A DNA stretch of 39,945 nt from Natronococcus amylolyticus DSM 10524 (GTDB lineage: Archaea; Halobacteriota; Halobacteria; Halobacteriales; Natrialbaceae), in assembly GCF_000337675.1 (NCBI RefSeq), contig NZ_AOIB01000040.1, positions 1 through 39,945 of the forward strand, in the 5' to 3' direction. The stretch's first letter is position 1, and each line of letters begins with the position of its first letter. This document shows positions 24,850 to 33,076 of this stretch, piece by piece. Both the position numbers and the translations under genes were made by a program. The notes under the pieces were generated by a model. It was given only the letters and a program-made list of their open reading frames with translations. It was not told the DNA's origin and ran no database searches.

Positions 24850-26007
24850 ATGAATATCGCTGATATCGCGACGAAGGAGTTTATCGAAGTCGACGTTGGC
24901 ACGCGGATGGGTAAGGTCCGTTCGACGTTCGAGGACGGCAACCCGAAGGGGATCATCGTCACTAACGACGGGGAGTACGAGGGCGTCCTCAGCGAGCGCG
25001 AGGTCCTCCAGTCTCACGTCGAGGACGACGCGAAGGTCGCGGCACTGATCAAACCGAGCCGAAACTCGCCGGCACCGAAGATCGACCGCCAGGAAGACGT
25101 CCGGGAGACCGCCCGGATGCTCATCGAGAGCAACTCGAAGGTCGCACCCGTCTTCGAGAACGAGGAGCTGTGGGGCGTCATTACCGACGACGCGATCCTG
25201 GAGGCGGTCCTCGAGAACCTCGACGCGCTCACCGTCGACGACATCTACACCTCCGACCCCGTAACGCTCCAGGAGAAAGACGGCATCGGCAAGGCGATCA
25301 ACCACCTGCGGGAACACAGCGTCTCGCGGCTGCCGATCCTGAACGAGAACGGCTTCCTGACGGGCGTCGTCACGACCCACGACATCGCCGACTTCGTCAT
25401 CCGGGAGAACAACAAGACGACGGTCGGCGACCGCGTCGGCGACACCGACCGGATGCTCGACGTTCCGATCTACGACATCATGAACAGTCCCGTCCGGACG
25501 ACCTCCCTCGACAAAACCGCGAAGGAGGCCGTCGAGACCATGCTCGACGACGACTACGCGGGCCTGATGGTCACCCCGGAGGACGACGACCGCGTCGTCA
25601 TCGGTGTCATCACTAAGACCGACGTGCTGCGGGCGCTCACCTTCACCGAGGAGGAGCACATGGACGTCCAGATCACCAACATCTCGATGCTCGATACGAT
25701 CACCCGCGAGGGGATCACCGAGAGCATCCAGGACGTCGCCGACAAGTACGCCGACATGCAGGTGATGCACGCCCACGTCCGGTTCTCCGAGCACAAGGAG
25801 AAGCTCCGGGGGACTCCCCTGGTGCAGTGTCAGATCCGCCTGCGGACCAACAAGGGGCAGGTCGCCGGCACCGGCGAGGGGTACGGCGCCGAGAACGGCT
25901 TCCGCGTCGCGCTCGATAAGCTCGAGCGGAACGTCCTCGAGCTGAAGGGCGTTACCAACGACGAGGAGTACCGCGGCCAGCTGCTGCGGAAGCTCAACGA
26001 GCTGTAG
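24850..26007 (+). CDS. Four-CBS protein with C-terminal ribosome-hibernation-like domain
   Basis: The 385-residue product opens with four CBS motifs as two Bateman modules, roughly residues 5-118 and 125-270. Repeated signs are GIIVTNDGEYEGVLSEREVL, GVITDDAILEAVLENLDALT, NGFLTGVVTTHDIADFV and GLMVTPEDDDRVVIGVITKT. CBS pairs usually bind adenosine nucleotides. Residues about 275-380 (TESIQDVADKYADMQVMHAH, then LVQCQIRLRTNKGQVAGTGE, then GFRVALDKLERNVLE) show the beta-alpha-beta-beta-beta-alpha pattern of HPF/RaiA (S30AE) proteins that bind the small ribosomal subunit. A role linking energy charge to ribosome dormancy is therefore inferred. The CBS call is firm; the tail call is moderate. Confidence 0.85.
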   Translation: MNIADIATKEFIEVDVGTRMGKVRSTFEDGNPKGIIVTNDGEYEGVLSEREVLQSHVEDDAKVAALIKPSRNSPAPKIDRQEDVRETARMLIESNSKVAPVFENEELWGVITDDAILEAVLENLDALTVDDIYTSDPVTLQEKDGIGKAINHLREHSVSRLPILNENGFLTGVVTTHDIADFVIRENNKTTVGDRVGDTDRMLDVPIYDIMNSPVRTTSLDKTAKEAVETMLDDDYAGLMVTPEDDDRVVIGVITKTDVLRALTFTEEEHMDVQITNISMLDTITREGITESIQDVADKYADMQVMHAHVRFSEHKEKLRGTPLVQCQIRLRTNKGQVAGTGEGYGAENGFRVALDKLERNVLELKGVTNDEEYRGQLLRKLNEL

Positions 26008-26251
26008 GAACTGATTTCGACGCACCGTTTCCGATCACGCGTCTAACGATACACTCACCATCGGCAAGCGGAATGTCGCGGTGCAAGCGACGAGCGTTCC
26101 GGTAGTTGGCAGTACAGTTTTGTCATTCGGTTCCGGCGCCGACTCCGAGTTAGCCGGTTCGTTACGTAGAGGGCGCAAACTGAACGTCGGAGGGTGGTAA
26201 AGAAACCTGTAATTCACGGTTCTCAACCGCCTCAGACGCCACACAGTAGAG
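26008..26251. other. Intergenic between CBS gene and HEPN gene
   Basis: The composition is less GC-rich than the core genes, continuing through the toxin-antitoxin pair. No gene, tRNA or strong hairpin was recognised. Two CTAG sites, rare in this window, lie close by (26251 and 26338 areas). Confidence 0.4.
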
Positions 26252-26770
26252 CTAGGGCTCGGTTTCGTGGCGCTCCCCGCAGTTACATCGGGAATGTGCA
26301 TCGGCGAACTCGACGGCGTACGAATGAACTTCTTCAGCTAGCTCGTGCATCCCAACTGCCAGATCTCGACCGGGTCGATCGATATCGTAATAGATCCGGG
26401 CACGATGTTCCGATCGGAACGCATCGATCCGGGCAGGCACACCCGTATCGGAGAACACCCCGCGACTCTCGATGTCCGCGAACACTTGCTCGTGCTTTCG
26501 GAAATCGGACGATTCAACTGCAGTCTGATCCACCAAGTAGAACTGGAACGACCGTTCGATCGCGTTGAACGACAGTTCGACGATACTGACGTAGTTGTTC
26601 GTCCCGCTGCGTAACTGACGGCACGTCCCGAGCATCGCACACGCTTTCCCCAGCTGTACGTCAGCATCCGTTTGCTGCCACGACAGCGAGTCTTGAACGA
26701 GGCCTGTCTCTTCGTCGGCTAACAACGATTCGACGTGCTCGACAGCGTCAACGACGTCTTCAAGTCCCAT
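26252..26770 (-). CDS. HEPN-domain protein, likely toxin of a HEPN/MNT pair
   Basis: The 172-residue product has the all-helical pattern of a HEPN domain. SIVELSFNAIERSFQFYLVD is the typical central helix. A later segment has Arg-rich FRSEHRARIYYDID and RDLAVGMH, the latter fitting the R-x6-H limit of the catalytic HEPN motif, although the better-aligned R-x-Y-Y form may lack the His. It ends with HSRCNCGERHE, a Cys/His tail. The ATG at 26770 overlaps the end of the nucleotidyltransferase gene by 11 bases, so the two are translated together. In known HEPN/MNT systems the MNT protein neutralises the HEPN RNase by adding AMP. Confidence 0.8.
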   Translation of the reverse strand: MGLEDVVDAVEHVESLLADEETGLVQDSLSWQQTDADVQLGKACAMLGTCRQLRSGTNNYVSIVELSFNAIERSFQFYLVDQTAVESSDFRKHEQVFADIESRGVFSDTGVPARIDAFRSEHRARIYYDIDRPGRDLAVGMHELAEEVHSYAVEFADAHSRCNCGERHETEP

Positions 26771-27449
26771 CCGCAAGCACCTCCCGTTTCACCGCGTCGA
26801 GAACCGGGGTGTCGTGAAGTGTGATCCCTTCTACGAGTACGTCACGGATTCGGTCGTGTGTTACTGCTGAGTCACGTGTCTCGACCACAATGTGTGGTTC
26901 GAATCGATCTCCATCGAACCGTTCCGACGTGATCTCTTCCTCGATGTCGTGAGCCGCTCGTTGCGCCGCCATTCGGCCATCGTCGACGACAACGAATACG
27001 TCGATATCGCTCGCTCGGTCGGCATCGCCGCGAGCGACACTCCCGAACACCACGATCGCTGCACGATCACCGATACGGTCTACAAGCCGATTCCGAACAG
27101 TTCGCACTGGGTCGTGGAACTCGGATTGCGGAATCGTGGTAATCGGATCATCACTGTGAACGAATCTATCCGGGTTGATCCGTACGCCATTTGACCTGCC
27201 GTCGCGATCAACGTGAATAATACCGAGGGCTTCAAGCGAGAGAACGGCGGCGTTCACGTTCGACATTCCTCTTCCCGTCAGTCGGTGGAGTTCACGGTTC
27301 GAGAAGGTCATATCCGGATTATCGGCGAGTACGTGGAGGATGTCAGTCGCCGCGCGATGTCGAAACGCCTCGCGCTCACCGAGCGGAATCGGAAGACGAA
27401 CGTATGATCCCTCACATCCATCCGGTGACTGAACCTCTTCACGGTTCAT
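26760..27449 (-). CDS. HTH-fused MNT nucleotidyltransferase, likely antitoxin
   Basis: The 229-residue product starts MNREEVQSPDG at 27449. Residues about 25-90 form a winged helix (ATDILHVLADNPDMTFSNRE, then HRLTGRG, then VLSLEALGIIHVDRDGR) that could bind its own promoter. The nucleotidyltransferase motif is intact: G136-S137, ten residues, then D148-x-D150 in FGSVARGDADRASDIDVFVV. A longer frame upstream (ATG at 27497) is possible. A palindrome TGCGT-A-ACGCA lies 93 bases before the start. The pair sits in a stretch of lower GC than its neighbours, as expected for a mobile defence or maintenance module. Confidence 0.85.
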   Translation of the reverse strand: MNREEVQSPDGCEGSYVRLPIPLGEREAFRHRAATDILHVLADNPDMTFSNRELHRLTGRGMSNVNAAVLSLEALGIIHVDRDGRSNGVRINPDRFVHSDDPITTIPQSEFHDPVRTVRNRLVDRIGDRAAIVVFGSVARGDADRASDIDVFVVVDDGRMAAQRAAHDIEEEITSERFDGDRFEPHIVVETRDSAVTHDRIRDVLVEGITLHDTPVLDAVKREVLADGT

Positions 27450-27541
27450 GAACTGCAGTACGGTTCGATCTCTGGTAAGTGTTCCGTTCACGAGCATACT
27501 ACTGGTACGCTCTTCGAGCCGGTACTCGGTCGATGATACTG

Positions 27542-27552
27542 TGCGTAACGCA
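27542..27552. promoter_or_regulatory. Palindrome upstream of the MNT/HEPN pair
   Basis: TGCGT and ACGCA form perfect 5-base arms around one A. The position, in front of an operon whose first protein has a winged helix, fits an autoregulatory operator. This is inference. Confidence 0.35.
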
Positions 27553-27645
27553 AGTTTCACGACGAACTCGACCAGTGAAACCGTGCTACTGCGCTGTTCC
27601 GTCGGTGACCGACAATCTTTTTCGATGACACGAACGACTGATCGT

Positions 27646-28119
27646 ATGTCAACCAAACGACGTTCGCTGATGATTCCGAGTCTCGTCTACCTCGGTGCTG
27701 CGGTGCTGGTCGGAATCCCGGCGATGGCGGCTTCGATGACGGTGCTGAGTTTCGTCGTCGGCCGCGTCCTCGAGCTCGCCGGCATTCACCAGCTCCCTCC
27801 GGTCGGCGGCCTGCTGTTAGTCGTGGCGTCGATAGCGATCGGACTCCAGATTGCTGTCGAGATCGCCGCCGTCCAGCTGGGCGGCCTCGAGGCGCTCGAG
27901 CGGGGGTCGCCCCGCGTCGCGCTCGTTCGGTACGCGCTGTTCACGGCGTTTGCGTTCGCCGCGCTTGCAGCCGCGACGTGGGCGGGGCTGTCGGCAGCGC
28001 TGGGCGGATTCGGCTGGGGTGTCGTCGCGCTCGGGCTCCTGGTCGGGGGTGCCGGAGTCGTCGTCCTCTACAGGGGTTCGCGCGTCCTCGTGGCTGGATT
28101 CCGTCGCAGTCGTGCCTGA
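27646..28119 (+). CDS. Four-helix membrane protein of unknown function
   Basis: The 157-residue product has four hydrophobic segments: LVYLGAAVLVGIPAMAASMT, VGGLLLVVASIAIGLQIAVE, YALFTAFAFAALAAATWAGL and GWGVVALGLLVGGAGVVVLY. It ends in a basic tail with GFRRSRA. No family motif is recognised. The start MSTKRRS at 27646 is preferred; MTRTTDR at 27628 is an in-frame alternative. It is divergent from the toxin-antitoxin pair and convergent with radB. Confidence 0.65.
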   Translation: MSTKRRSLMIPSLVYLGAAVLVGIPAMAASMTVLSFVVGRVLELAGIHQLPPVGGLLLVVASIAIGLQIAVEIAAVQLGGLEALERGSPRVALVRYALFTAFAFAALAAATWAGLSAALGGFGWGVVALGLLVGGAGVVVLYRGSRVLVAGFRRSRA

Positions 28120-28212
28120 CGCTGACTGAGGGGGTTCGCGGTCCCGGACCGATATCTCCTCGAGCGGCGGGCCGAGACCGGACACGGGAGCGCTCGCCGG
28201 CCCCCGGAGCGT

Positions 28213-28923
28213 TCAACGAAATCCGTCGCCGTCCCCGCCCTCGAGGCCCGTCTCCGTGATTCGGAACTGGACCGAATCGCCGACGGCCTTCGAGCGATGT
28301 TTCTCGAGGGTCGCCCGGCGGTTGCCACCGCGAAAGCGCTCGATCCGGAGCACGGTGCCCGTCCAGTGCTCCAAGGTGTTGCCCCCGAGCGGGCGGGTTC
28401 GATCGCTGTCGGGATCGGAGAAGACCTGATTCGTGAGTACGACCGCCAGGTCGTGTTTGCGCGCCAGCGAGAGCAGGTGAGTGATCTGGCGGGCGACCCC
28501 ACGAAGCGCCTCGCCGTCGTCGCCTTCGCCGGTTCGCTCGAGGCGGTAGAAGCCGGTCGCGCTGTCCAGGACGATCAGCGAGGCGCGGTCGGCGAACTCC
28601 TCGGCGTCCCGGACGGCCTCCTCCTGTTGTTCGAAGTCGAGCGCCTCCTCGACGACAATCCGGGAGGCGACGCGTTCGACGTCCTCGGCTTCGTCGACCC
28701 TCGCGGAGAGCAACTGCTCGAAGCGGTCGATCGAGAGCCCCTCGGTGTCGATGTAAACGGCCGTCTCGCCCGCGACAGCGGTCTCGACCGCGGCCGACAG
28801 CGCGAGGTTCGTCTTGCCGGCGGCCGGCGGTCCGTACAGCTGCGTGACGGTCCCGCGCTCGAACCCGTTGCCCAGCAGCTCGTCGATCGGCCCACAACCG
28901 GTCGGAATCGGCTCGTCGTTCAC
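28213..28923 (-). CDS. radB: DNA repair and recombination protein RadB
   Basis: RadB is a RadA paralogue that aids homologous recombination in archaea. The 236-residue product begins with GTG at 28923 (NDEPIPTGCGPIDELLGNG), the usual RadB start without the N-terminal helix-hairpin-helix domain of RadA. Walker A is GPPAAGKT at residues 31-38 and Walker B is LIVLD at 116-120. LAVVLTNQVFSDPDSDRTRP and LGGNTLEHWTGTVLRIER match the L2 and late core motifs. A GC-poor TTTTT near 28950 lies just upstream. The longer frame to 29013 would overlap the divergent promoter and is rejected. Confidence 0.93.
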   Translation of the reverse strand: MNDEPIPTGCGPIDELLGNGFERGTVTQLYGPPAAGKTNLALSAAVETAVAGETAVYIDTEGLSIDRFEQLLSARVDEAEDVERVASRIVVEEALDFEQQEEAVRDAEEFADRASLIVLDSATGFYRLERTGEGDDGEALRGVARQITHLLSLARKHDLAVVLTNQVFSDPDSDRTRPLGGNTLEHWTGTVLRIERFRGGNRRATLEKHRSKAVGDSVQFRITETGLEGGDGDGFR

Positions 28924-28992
28924 GGGCGATATTGCTCGCCACCGCGCAAAAACCTCCTGAAATCCGCCCCGGTCGGCGGTGGTTCGCGTACG

Positions 28993-28998
28993 TTTATT
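28993..28998 (+). promoter_or_regulatory. TATA element for the RuvC-like gene
   Basis: TTTATT lies 24-29 bases before the GTG at 29022, supporting that start and a leaderless transcript. Confidence 0.55.
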
Positions 28999-29021
28999 CG
29001 AATCGGCCTCCAAGGGAGAGC

Positions 29022-29774
29022 GTGATCGTCGTCGCCACGTCAGACTTCGAGGTGTACCACGGCGTCGTCAACGAGCTGCGCGAGCGCGGCGCCGCGTTCA
29101 CGACCGTCGAACCCGACGAGCCGCTGCCGGAGGGAACGACCGTCGTCGTCACCGGCGCCGACTACGCCGAGACGTTCCCGAACGTGAAGACGGTCGTCGC
29201 AGACCCGGACGCACCTCGTCGGGCGGTCGACCAGGCGTTGACGACCGCCCGCGGCGAGGGCGGTCGAACGATCGTCGGCGTCGACCCCGGACGGAAACCC
29301 GGCATCGCCGTGCTGGCGGGCGAGATGGTCGTCGCCGCGTTCCAGGTTCCCCTCTCCGACGCCGTCGACGCCATTCAGCGGGAGGTCGCCGAGGCCGCCT
29401 CACCCGTCGTTCGGATCGGCGACGGCGCTCGGCTCCAGAGTTCGACGCTGATCAACGACCTCGAGGACGTCCGCGTCGAACTCGTCGACGAGACGGGAAC
29501 CACACCCTACCTCGGTACCGGCGCGCGCGGAATGGGCGACGTGCTCGCGGCCGTGAACATCGCCCGTCTCGAGGGTGAGCCGGTCGAGCGCCGCGAGATC
29601 GAACCGACCGCGGGCGAGCTGCAGATGATCAAGGATCGGGCCCGCGAGCATAGCGAGACGAACCGAGCGATCGACGAGGTGTTGGCCCGGCGAGTTGCTG
29701 CGGGCGAACTGACGATCGAAGAGGCACTGATCCAACATCGGGACGACGAGACGACCGACGACCCCGACTCCTGA
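29022..29774 (+). CDS. RuvC/RNase H-fold-like conserved archaeal protein
   Basis: The 250-residue product starts with GTG (VIVVATSDFEVYHGVVNEL). After a small alpha/beta lead (1-75) comes TIVGVDPGRKPGIAVLAGEM, with D88-P89-G90. This is the form of the first catalytic strand of RuvC/YqgF-type RNase H-fold proteins. Acidic residues later (NDLEDVRVELVDETGTTPYL, then GDVLAAVNIARLEGEP) could complete a metal site. The C-terminus is helical and charged. Its divergent position from radB, 98 bases apart, suggests a role near recombination, but no activity is known to me. Confidence 0.7.
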   Translation: MIVVATSDFEVYHGVVNELRERGAAFTTVEPDEPLPEGTTVVVTGADYAETFPNVKTVVADPDAPRRAVDQALTTARGEGGRTIVGVDPGRKPGIAVLAGEMVVAAFQVPLSDAVDAIQREVAEAASPVVRIGDGARLQSSTLINDLEDVRVELVDETGTTPYLGTGARGMGDVLAAVNIARLEGEPVERREIEPTAGELQMIKDRAREHSETNRAIDEVLARRVAAGELTIEEALIQHRDDETTDDPDS

Positions 29775-29897
29775 GCCGGCGTTCAGCCCGAAGCCGCGGG
29801 CAAACGGACTCGAACCAGTGATCATTTTCCCTCGCTACTAGATACTCAAGTTATACTGTAATTTCAAAATTCCACAAAGGACATATAGTTGGAAAAT

Positions 29898-31130
29898 ATG
29901 AAAGTCTGTATGGGTGAATGGAATAGACGATCGGTGATGGTCTCGAGTGCAGCGCTCGCAACCGGAACCGCCCTCGCAGCAGTCGGAACGAGTAGCGCGA
30001 ACGAATCCCCCGACGCCCCCGTAACCCCCGACCAATCCGAACCGAAGGGCTGGTCCTCACACGGTGGGACGATCGGAAACTGTCGACACGTCCCCTCGAG
30101 CGACGGGATCGGACGACCCGACGCGATCGCCTGGCAGTACGAACATAGCGGTCCGGCTTCGGTCGTCGAGGGTGCCGTCTTCCTGCAGACCGACGGTGAG
30201 ATCCACTCGCTGGACGCCGCGGACGGCAGCCTCCGATGGACGGCCGACGCGATCGAGGCGTCCGGAACCCCGGCGATCGCCGACGACAACGTCTACATCG
30301 CGGGCGAAGGGGTCGCGTCGCTCGAGGCCGAAACCGGCGAGGTTCGCTGGAGCGAGGGGTTCGACGACGCCGAGTCGGTCTCCTCGCCCGTCGTCGCCTT
30401 CGAAACGGTTTACGTGAGCGTCGAGGGAACTCTTCGCGCGTACGACACAGCAGACGGATCGCTCCGCTGGGAGCACGAAACAGTCGACGTCGAGACCGAG
30501 GCCGTCGAGGGTGCCTACGGATTTCACTCGAGGAACGGAACGGTGGCCGTCGCCGACGGAACGGTCTGGGCGCTGCTCGATAAGCGACGAAGTGAGTCCG
30601 GCGCGAGTGCGGACGGGCTCGCGGCGCTCGATCCGACGACGGGCGAGGTCCTGTGGACGGATCAGCTGGAATCGGGCCGTACCGCGAGCGGGCTGGCGGC
30701 CACCGAAGACGCCCTGTTCGTCGAAACCCCCACCGAGGAGGGAGTCGACGTCTTCGACGTCGGCTCACGAGAGGTCGTCGAGACCGTCAGCGACGCCTTC
30801 GACAGCGCGGCCGTCGGCGACACGGCGGTCACTCACGGCCGATACACGCTCTCGAGCACCGGTGCAGAGGCGCCGTGGAACGATCGGGAGACCCACGCCT
30901 ACGGCAAGCCGACGATCGTCGGCGACCTCGTGGTCGTCGCCCACAGCCGTCGCGGGCGGTCCTCGCCCGACGAACTCGTCGGCTTCGATCTCGAGGACGG
31001 GAGCGAGCGCTGGACGTTCGCGTTCGACGAGGCCCACTGGAGCGACGGGTTCCCAATCGACGCCGTCGTCGACGGGGAAACGATCTACGTCGACAGAGAC
31101 GGGAAGTTTACTGCCGTTCGGTCGTCGTAG
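29898..31130 (+). CDS. Tat-exported PQQ-like beta-propeller protein
   Basis: The 410-residue product begins with a twin-arginine signal (NRRSVMVSSAALATGTALAA, then VGTSSA), so it is exported folded. The body is a series of beta-propeller blades of the PQQ/WD40-like kind with repeated D-x-x-D/T-G-x-x-x-W signs: SLDAADGSLRWTADAIEASG, LEAETGEVRWSEGFDDAE, AYDTADGSLRWEHETVDVE, LDPTTGEVLWTDQL and FDLEDGSERWTFAFDE. No PQQ ligand residues or cytochrome part are seen, so binding or scaffolding is as likely as catalysis. The start could also be the ATG at 29910; a TATA-like GTTATACT lies near 29850. Confidence 0.88.
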   Translation: MKVCMGEWNRRSVMVSSAALATGTALAAVGTSSANESPDAPVTPDQSEPKGWSSHGGTIGNCRHVPSSDGIGRPDAIAWQYEHSGPASVVEGAVFLQTDGEIHSLDAADGSLRWTADAIEASGTPAIADDNVYIAGEGVASLEAETGEVRWSEGFDDAESVSSPVVAFETVYVSVEGTLRAYDTADGSLRWEHETVDVETEAVEGAYGFHSRNGTVAVADGTVWALLDKRRSESGASADGLAALDPTTGEVLWTDQLESGRTASGLAATEDALFVETPTEEGVDVFDVGSREVVETVSDAFDSAAVGDTAVTHGRYTLSSTGAEAPWNDRETHAYGKPTIVGDLVVVAHSRRGRSSPDELVGFDLEDGSERWTFAFDEAHWSDGFPIDAVVDGETIYVDRDGKFTAVRSS

Positions 31131-31211
31131 TCGCTCGCGACTCTGAGCCGAGAGTGGTCTCACAGCGACGAAAGGGACGTACTTCTATCCCGTGCCGTCG
31201 TAGGTGACTGT

Positions 31212-32069
31212 ATGTACGGAGCCGCGCCCGATCGCACCGCCGAACTCGCACTGTTGCTCGAGGTCGCGGGGACGCCCAAACCGGGCAACGTCGATCGCCA
31301 CCGCGACCTCGAGGACCTGCGGTTCGAACACTTCCTCGCGGGAGCCGTCGGCGCCCGCGACGGGCTCGAACTGGCCGCCAACGGCGCAGCTGTCGGTCCC
31401 GCCTTCGAGCGGGCCGTCGAGGGAATGGCCGTCCAGGAGGGGGGCAACACCCAGTTCGGCGCACTGCTATTGCTCGTCCCGCTCGTGCGGGCGGCCCGCG
31501 ATGACCTCTCCCAGCCCGTCGTCGAGGGCGTCCTCGAGGGGACGACCGTCGCCGACGCGGCCGCGTTCTACCGGTCGTTCGAACACGTCGACGTCTTCGT
31601 CGCCGACCCGCCCGAGGGGATGGCCCCGCTCGACGTTCGACGCGGCGCGGCGGCGATTCCGACCCTCGAGGAGCGCGGGCTCACGCTGCTGGACGTGATG
31701 GACCGTAGCGTTCCCGGCGACGACGTCGCCCGCGAGTGGGTCACCGGGTTCGAACGCTCCTTCGCGGCAGCCGAACGGCTTGCCGCGGCCGAGGGATCGA
31801 TCCTCGAGCGAACCGCCGCGGTCTTTCTCTCCCTGCTCGCGGAGCGACCCGACACGCTCGTCGCGAACCGCAGCGGCGAGGCCGTCGCGGCCGAGGTGAC
31901 CGAGCGAGCGGCTGCCCTGGTCGAGCGCAACGCGCTCGAGACCGATCGCGAGACGGTCGAGGCGTTCGCTGACGAACTCGTCGACAGCGGGATCAACCCG
32001 GGGACGACGGCCGATCTGACCGCCGCCGGACTGTTCATCGCCCTCGAGCACGAAACGGTGACACTGTGA
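31212..32069 (+). CDS. Triphosphoribosyl-dephospho-CoA synthase (CitG)-like protein
   Basis: The 285-residue product fits the CitG/MdcB fold family, enzymes that move an adenosyl or ribosyl group onto a triphosphate-bearing cofactor. Signs are TPKPGNVDRHRDLEDLRFEH at the start, QEGGNTQFGALLLLVPLVRA in the middle, and DSGINPGTTADLTAAGLFIA near the end. Haloarchaea lack the citrate-lyase system that bacterial CitG serves, so the true substrate is open. Its stop overlaps the GTG start of the DUF447 gene by four bases, which points to one operon and a joint task, perhaps in cofactor synthesis. Confidence 0.88.
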   Translation: MYGAAPDRTAELALLLEVAGTPKPGNVDRHRDLEDLRFEHFLAGAVGARDGLELAANGAAVGPAFERAVEGMAVQEGGNTQFGALLLLVPLVRAARDDLSQPVVEGVLEGTTVADAAAFYRSFEHVDVFVADPPEGMAPLDVRRGAAAIPTLEERGLTLLDVMDRSVPGDDVAREWVTGFERSFAAAERLAAAEGSILERTAAVFLSLLAERPDTLVANRSGEAVAAEVTERAAALVERNALETDRETVEAFADELVDSGINPGTTADLTAAGLFIALEHETVTL

Positions 32070-32707
32070 CCGAGCACTCGGACCGAGTCGCGAATGCGAG
32101 TACGAACGCAAGCGTCGATCCCGACACCGTCGAGTGGCCCGTCTCGCTTGCAGGCGTCACGGAGTCGATCGTGACGACACTCGGGCCGAACGACCGGTGG
32201 AACGCGGCTCCGCTCGGGCTGTTCGCCGGCGACGGCGACGAGAACGACGATCCCGTCACCGCGAAAACGTGGGGGAACACCCGCACGCGACGGAACTTCC
32301 ACCGACAGGGCGAGGGGTACGTCCAGTTCACCGTCGACCCCGTCGCGTTCGCCGACGCCGCGCTCTCGATCAGCGAGTTCGACGAGCCGATCCTCGAGTC
32401 GGCCAACGCCTGGGTACGCGTCGCGGTCGAGCAGGTCGACTCGGGAACCGAAGGGGAAACCGAGTGGGAGGAGTGGACGCTTCGGCCCCTCGAAGCCAAC
32501 GTCGTCGCGGAGACGGTGCCGACGATCGATCGCGGGTTCGGCGCCGTGATCGAGGCGACCGTCGCCGCCTCACGTCTGGGCGTGCCGGCGTACGACCAGG
32601 ACGCGCTCCGAGAGCGACTGGAGTACTACGCCTCGGTCGTCGATCGCGCCGGGAGCGAGCGAGAACGCGAGGCGCTCGAGCGCGTGCGCGACCACGCCGA
32701 GTGGTGA
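32066..32707 (+). CDS. DUF447 family protein
   Basis: The 213-residue product starts with GTG overlapping the previous stop. It matches the archaeal DUF447 family: WPVSLAGVTESIVTTLGPND and RWNAAPLGLFAG, then TAKTWGNTRTRRNFHRQGEG, then FTVDPVAFADAAL. It ends with a helical part VPTIDRGFGAVIEATVAASR and LEYYASVVDRAGSERERE. The first half resembles a flavin-reductase-like split barrel, so flavin binding is plausible. Proteins of this family often accompany CitG-like genes in archaeal genomes and have been tied to pterin or flavin cofactor metabolism; this is recalled, not shown here. Confidence 0.87.
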   Translation: MTEHSDRVANASTNASVDPDTVEWPVSLAGVTESIVTTLGPNDRWNAAPLGLFAGDGDENDDPVTAKTWGNTRTRRNFHRQGEGYVQFTVDPVAFADAALSISEFDEPILESANAWVRVAVEQVDSGTEGETEWEEWTLRPLEANVVAETVPTIDRGFGAVIEATVAASRLGVPAYDQDALRERLEYYASVVDRAGSEREREALERVRDHAEW

Positions 32708-32766
32708 CGACGCCTCCGAGTGTCATCCCTCGCGACACACCCGCCGTGTCGCCGAAGAACGAATGG

Positions 32767-32772
32767 CTTTAG
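32767..32772 (+). promoter_or_regulatory. TATA element for S17e
   Basis: CTTTAG lies 25-30 bases before the ATG at 32797, within a GGCTTTAGGG context common to strong haloarchaeal genes. Confidence 0.5.
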
Positions 32773-32796
32773 GGCGCGCTCGGGAAACCCATCTGT

Positions 32797-32988
32797 ATGG
32801 CAATCAAACCGGCCTACGTCAAGAAGACCGGGAACCTCCTGCTGGAGCGGTACCCGGAGGCGTTCACGACCGACTTCGAACAGAACAAAGACAGCGTCAC
32901 GAAGCTGACGAACGTCGAGTCCAAGGGCGTTCGCAACCGCATCGCCGGCTACGTCACGCGAAAGAAAGGCGCCGAAGTCCCGGCATAA
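32797..32988 (+). CDS. rps17e: 30S ribosomal protein S17e
   Basis: The 63-residue product is a full-length archaeal S17e, a small-subunit protein shared with eukaryotes and absent from bacteria. MAIKPAYVKKTGNLLLERYP and VTKLTNVESKGVRNRIAGYV are diagnostic. It is basic relative to its neighbours, as expected for rRNA contact. It has its own promoter and is followed by the aspartate-semialdehyde dehydrogenase gene after one opposite-strand gene, a linkage common in haloarchaea. Confidence 0.97.
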   Translation: MAIKPAYVKKTGNLLLERYPEAFTTDFEQNKDSVTKLTNVESKGVRNRIAGYVTRKKGAEVPA

Positions 32989-33076
32989 CTCGAGTTCTTC
33001 CCCGGAAAATCCGAAACCGAGAGTCGATAGCGTCGCGTCGGCCGGTCGAAGAGATAGGGCCGATTCGGTGATCGGT

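Noticed and set aside
24142-26025. 627-codon minus-strand open frame
   Set aside because: Runs antisense to the CBS protein and across the lycopene cyclase domain gene; no protein family pattern.
26035-26301. 88-codon minus-strand frame downstream of the HEPN gene
   Set aside because: Overlaps the HEPN C-terminus in another frame and shows no protein-like pattern.
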